7,591 nt of DNA from Holophagales bacterium (lineage in GTDB: Bacteria > Acidobacteriota > Holophagae > Holophagales > Holophagaceae), in assembly GCA_031256155.1 (NCBI GenBank), contig JAIRRD010000027.1, forward strand, positions 1-7,591, read 5' to 3'. The notes beneath the pieces are model-generated. The model was not told the origin of the DNA, ran no database searches, and saw nothing but the letters and a program-made list of their open reading frames with translations. Positions 7,489 through 7,591 of the stretch are shown in pieces (position 1 is the first letter of the stretch; every line of letters begins with the position of its first letter). The position numbers and the translations under genes are program-made.

Positions 7489-7509
7489 TTCGTAGTCAAA
7501 CCGCTATGC
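7472..7509. repeat. Inverted repeat / hairpin 1
   Basis: ATAGCGGTTT (7474-7483) is perfectly complementary to AAACCGCTAT (7498-7507). The stem extends outward by a T-G wobble and a G-C pair, and inward, after one mismatch, by ACT/AGT around a 6-base loop TTTCGT. No T run follows, so it is not a standard intrinsic terminator, though it could end transcription of the two plus-strand genes or stabilise their mRNA. Confidence 0.8.
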
Positions 7510-7533
7510 CGGGATTCGCCTGCGAATCACGGC
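7508..7533. repeat. Inverted repeat / hairpin 2
   Basis: GCCG (7508-7511) and GATTCGC (7513-7519) pair with GCGAATC (7522-7528) and CGGC (7530-7533), interrupted by one G-A mismatch. The almost absent loop means a nearly perfect palindrome. It abuts hairpin 1, sharing its first two bases with the outer pairs of that stem. Confidence 0.8.
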
Positions 7534-7540
7534 CGCTCAT

Positions 7541-7585
7541 AGCTCATAGGCGAGCTTGGCTCGCCGTAAATGGGCTATGAAAGCT
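7541..7585. repeat. Nested inverted repeat / hairpin 3
   Basis: The inner stem GGCGAGC (7549-7555) pairs with GCTCGCC (7559-7565). The outer stem TCATAG (7544-7549) pairs with CTATGA (7575-7580), and AGC (7541-7543) with GCT (7583-7585) across a 2-base bulge. Position 7549 is claimed by both stems, so they are partly alternative. A tandem 7-base repeat GCTCATA (7535-7541, 7542-7548) precedes it. The element may continue past the window edge. Confidence 0.75.
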
Positions 7586-7591
7586 AAAATT

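Noticed and set aside
7472..7509. Intrinsic (rho-independent) terminator for the plus-strand genes
   Set aside because: The stem is strong, but no T tract follows, and more palindromes come directly after it. It is listed as a repeat instead.
7435..7591. CRISPR array or tRNA gene at the right end
   Set aside because: There are no regularly spaced identical repeats and no cloverleaf with the conserved T-loop sequence; the stems are independent hairpins.

Overview
The window holds four complete genes and one partial gene in two divergent transcription units, plus a cluster of palindromes at the right end. Base composition is moderately AT-rich. Nothing fixes the taxon. A secreted mucin-type glycosidase with a classic signal peptide and no sortase motif, an RsbW-like kinase and a DUF5808-type membrane protein suggest a gut- or host-associated bacterium, perhaps from the PVC group or another Gram-negative lineage. 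That assignment is a low-confidence inference.

Left and middle (minus strand, transcribed right to left from about 6190): an apparent three-gene operon for mucin O-glycan core 1 (galacto-N-biose, Gal-beta-1,3-GalNAc). The first gene encodes a 1193-residue secreted GH101 endo-alpha-N-acetylgalactosaminidase. After 59 bases comes a 649-residue sugar-porter MFS permease with large hydrophilic insertions predicted to face outward. After another 30 bases comes the N-terminal 176 residues of a GH112 galacto-N-biose/lacto-N-biose phosphorylase, which runs off the left edge. The implied pathway is: GH101 releases the disaccharide from mucin, the permease imports it, and GH112 splits it with phosphate into galactose-1-phosphate and GalNAc. 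The two enzyme families are well recognised. The permease substrate is inferred from its position between them.

The 6150-6318 gap is the divergent promoter region. A good sigma-70-type promoter (TTGAGG, 18 bases, TATAAT on the minus strand) drives the glycan operon. I see no convincing promoter for the plus-strand genes.

Right (plus strand): a 148-residue RsbW/SpoIIAB-like anti-sigma-factor kinase overlaps by 14 bases a 223-residue membrane protein with a DUF5808-like C-terminal motif, so the two are probably translationally coupled. From 7424 to the end there is no gene, only dense inverted and direct repeats that look like an intergenic palindromic element.

The most noteworthy points are the compact release-import-phosphorolysis operon built around an MFS carrier, the unusual outward-facing insertion in that carrier, and a 15-base poly-A tract inside the GH101 reading frame.
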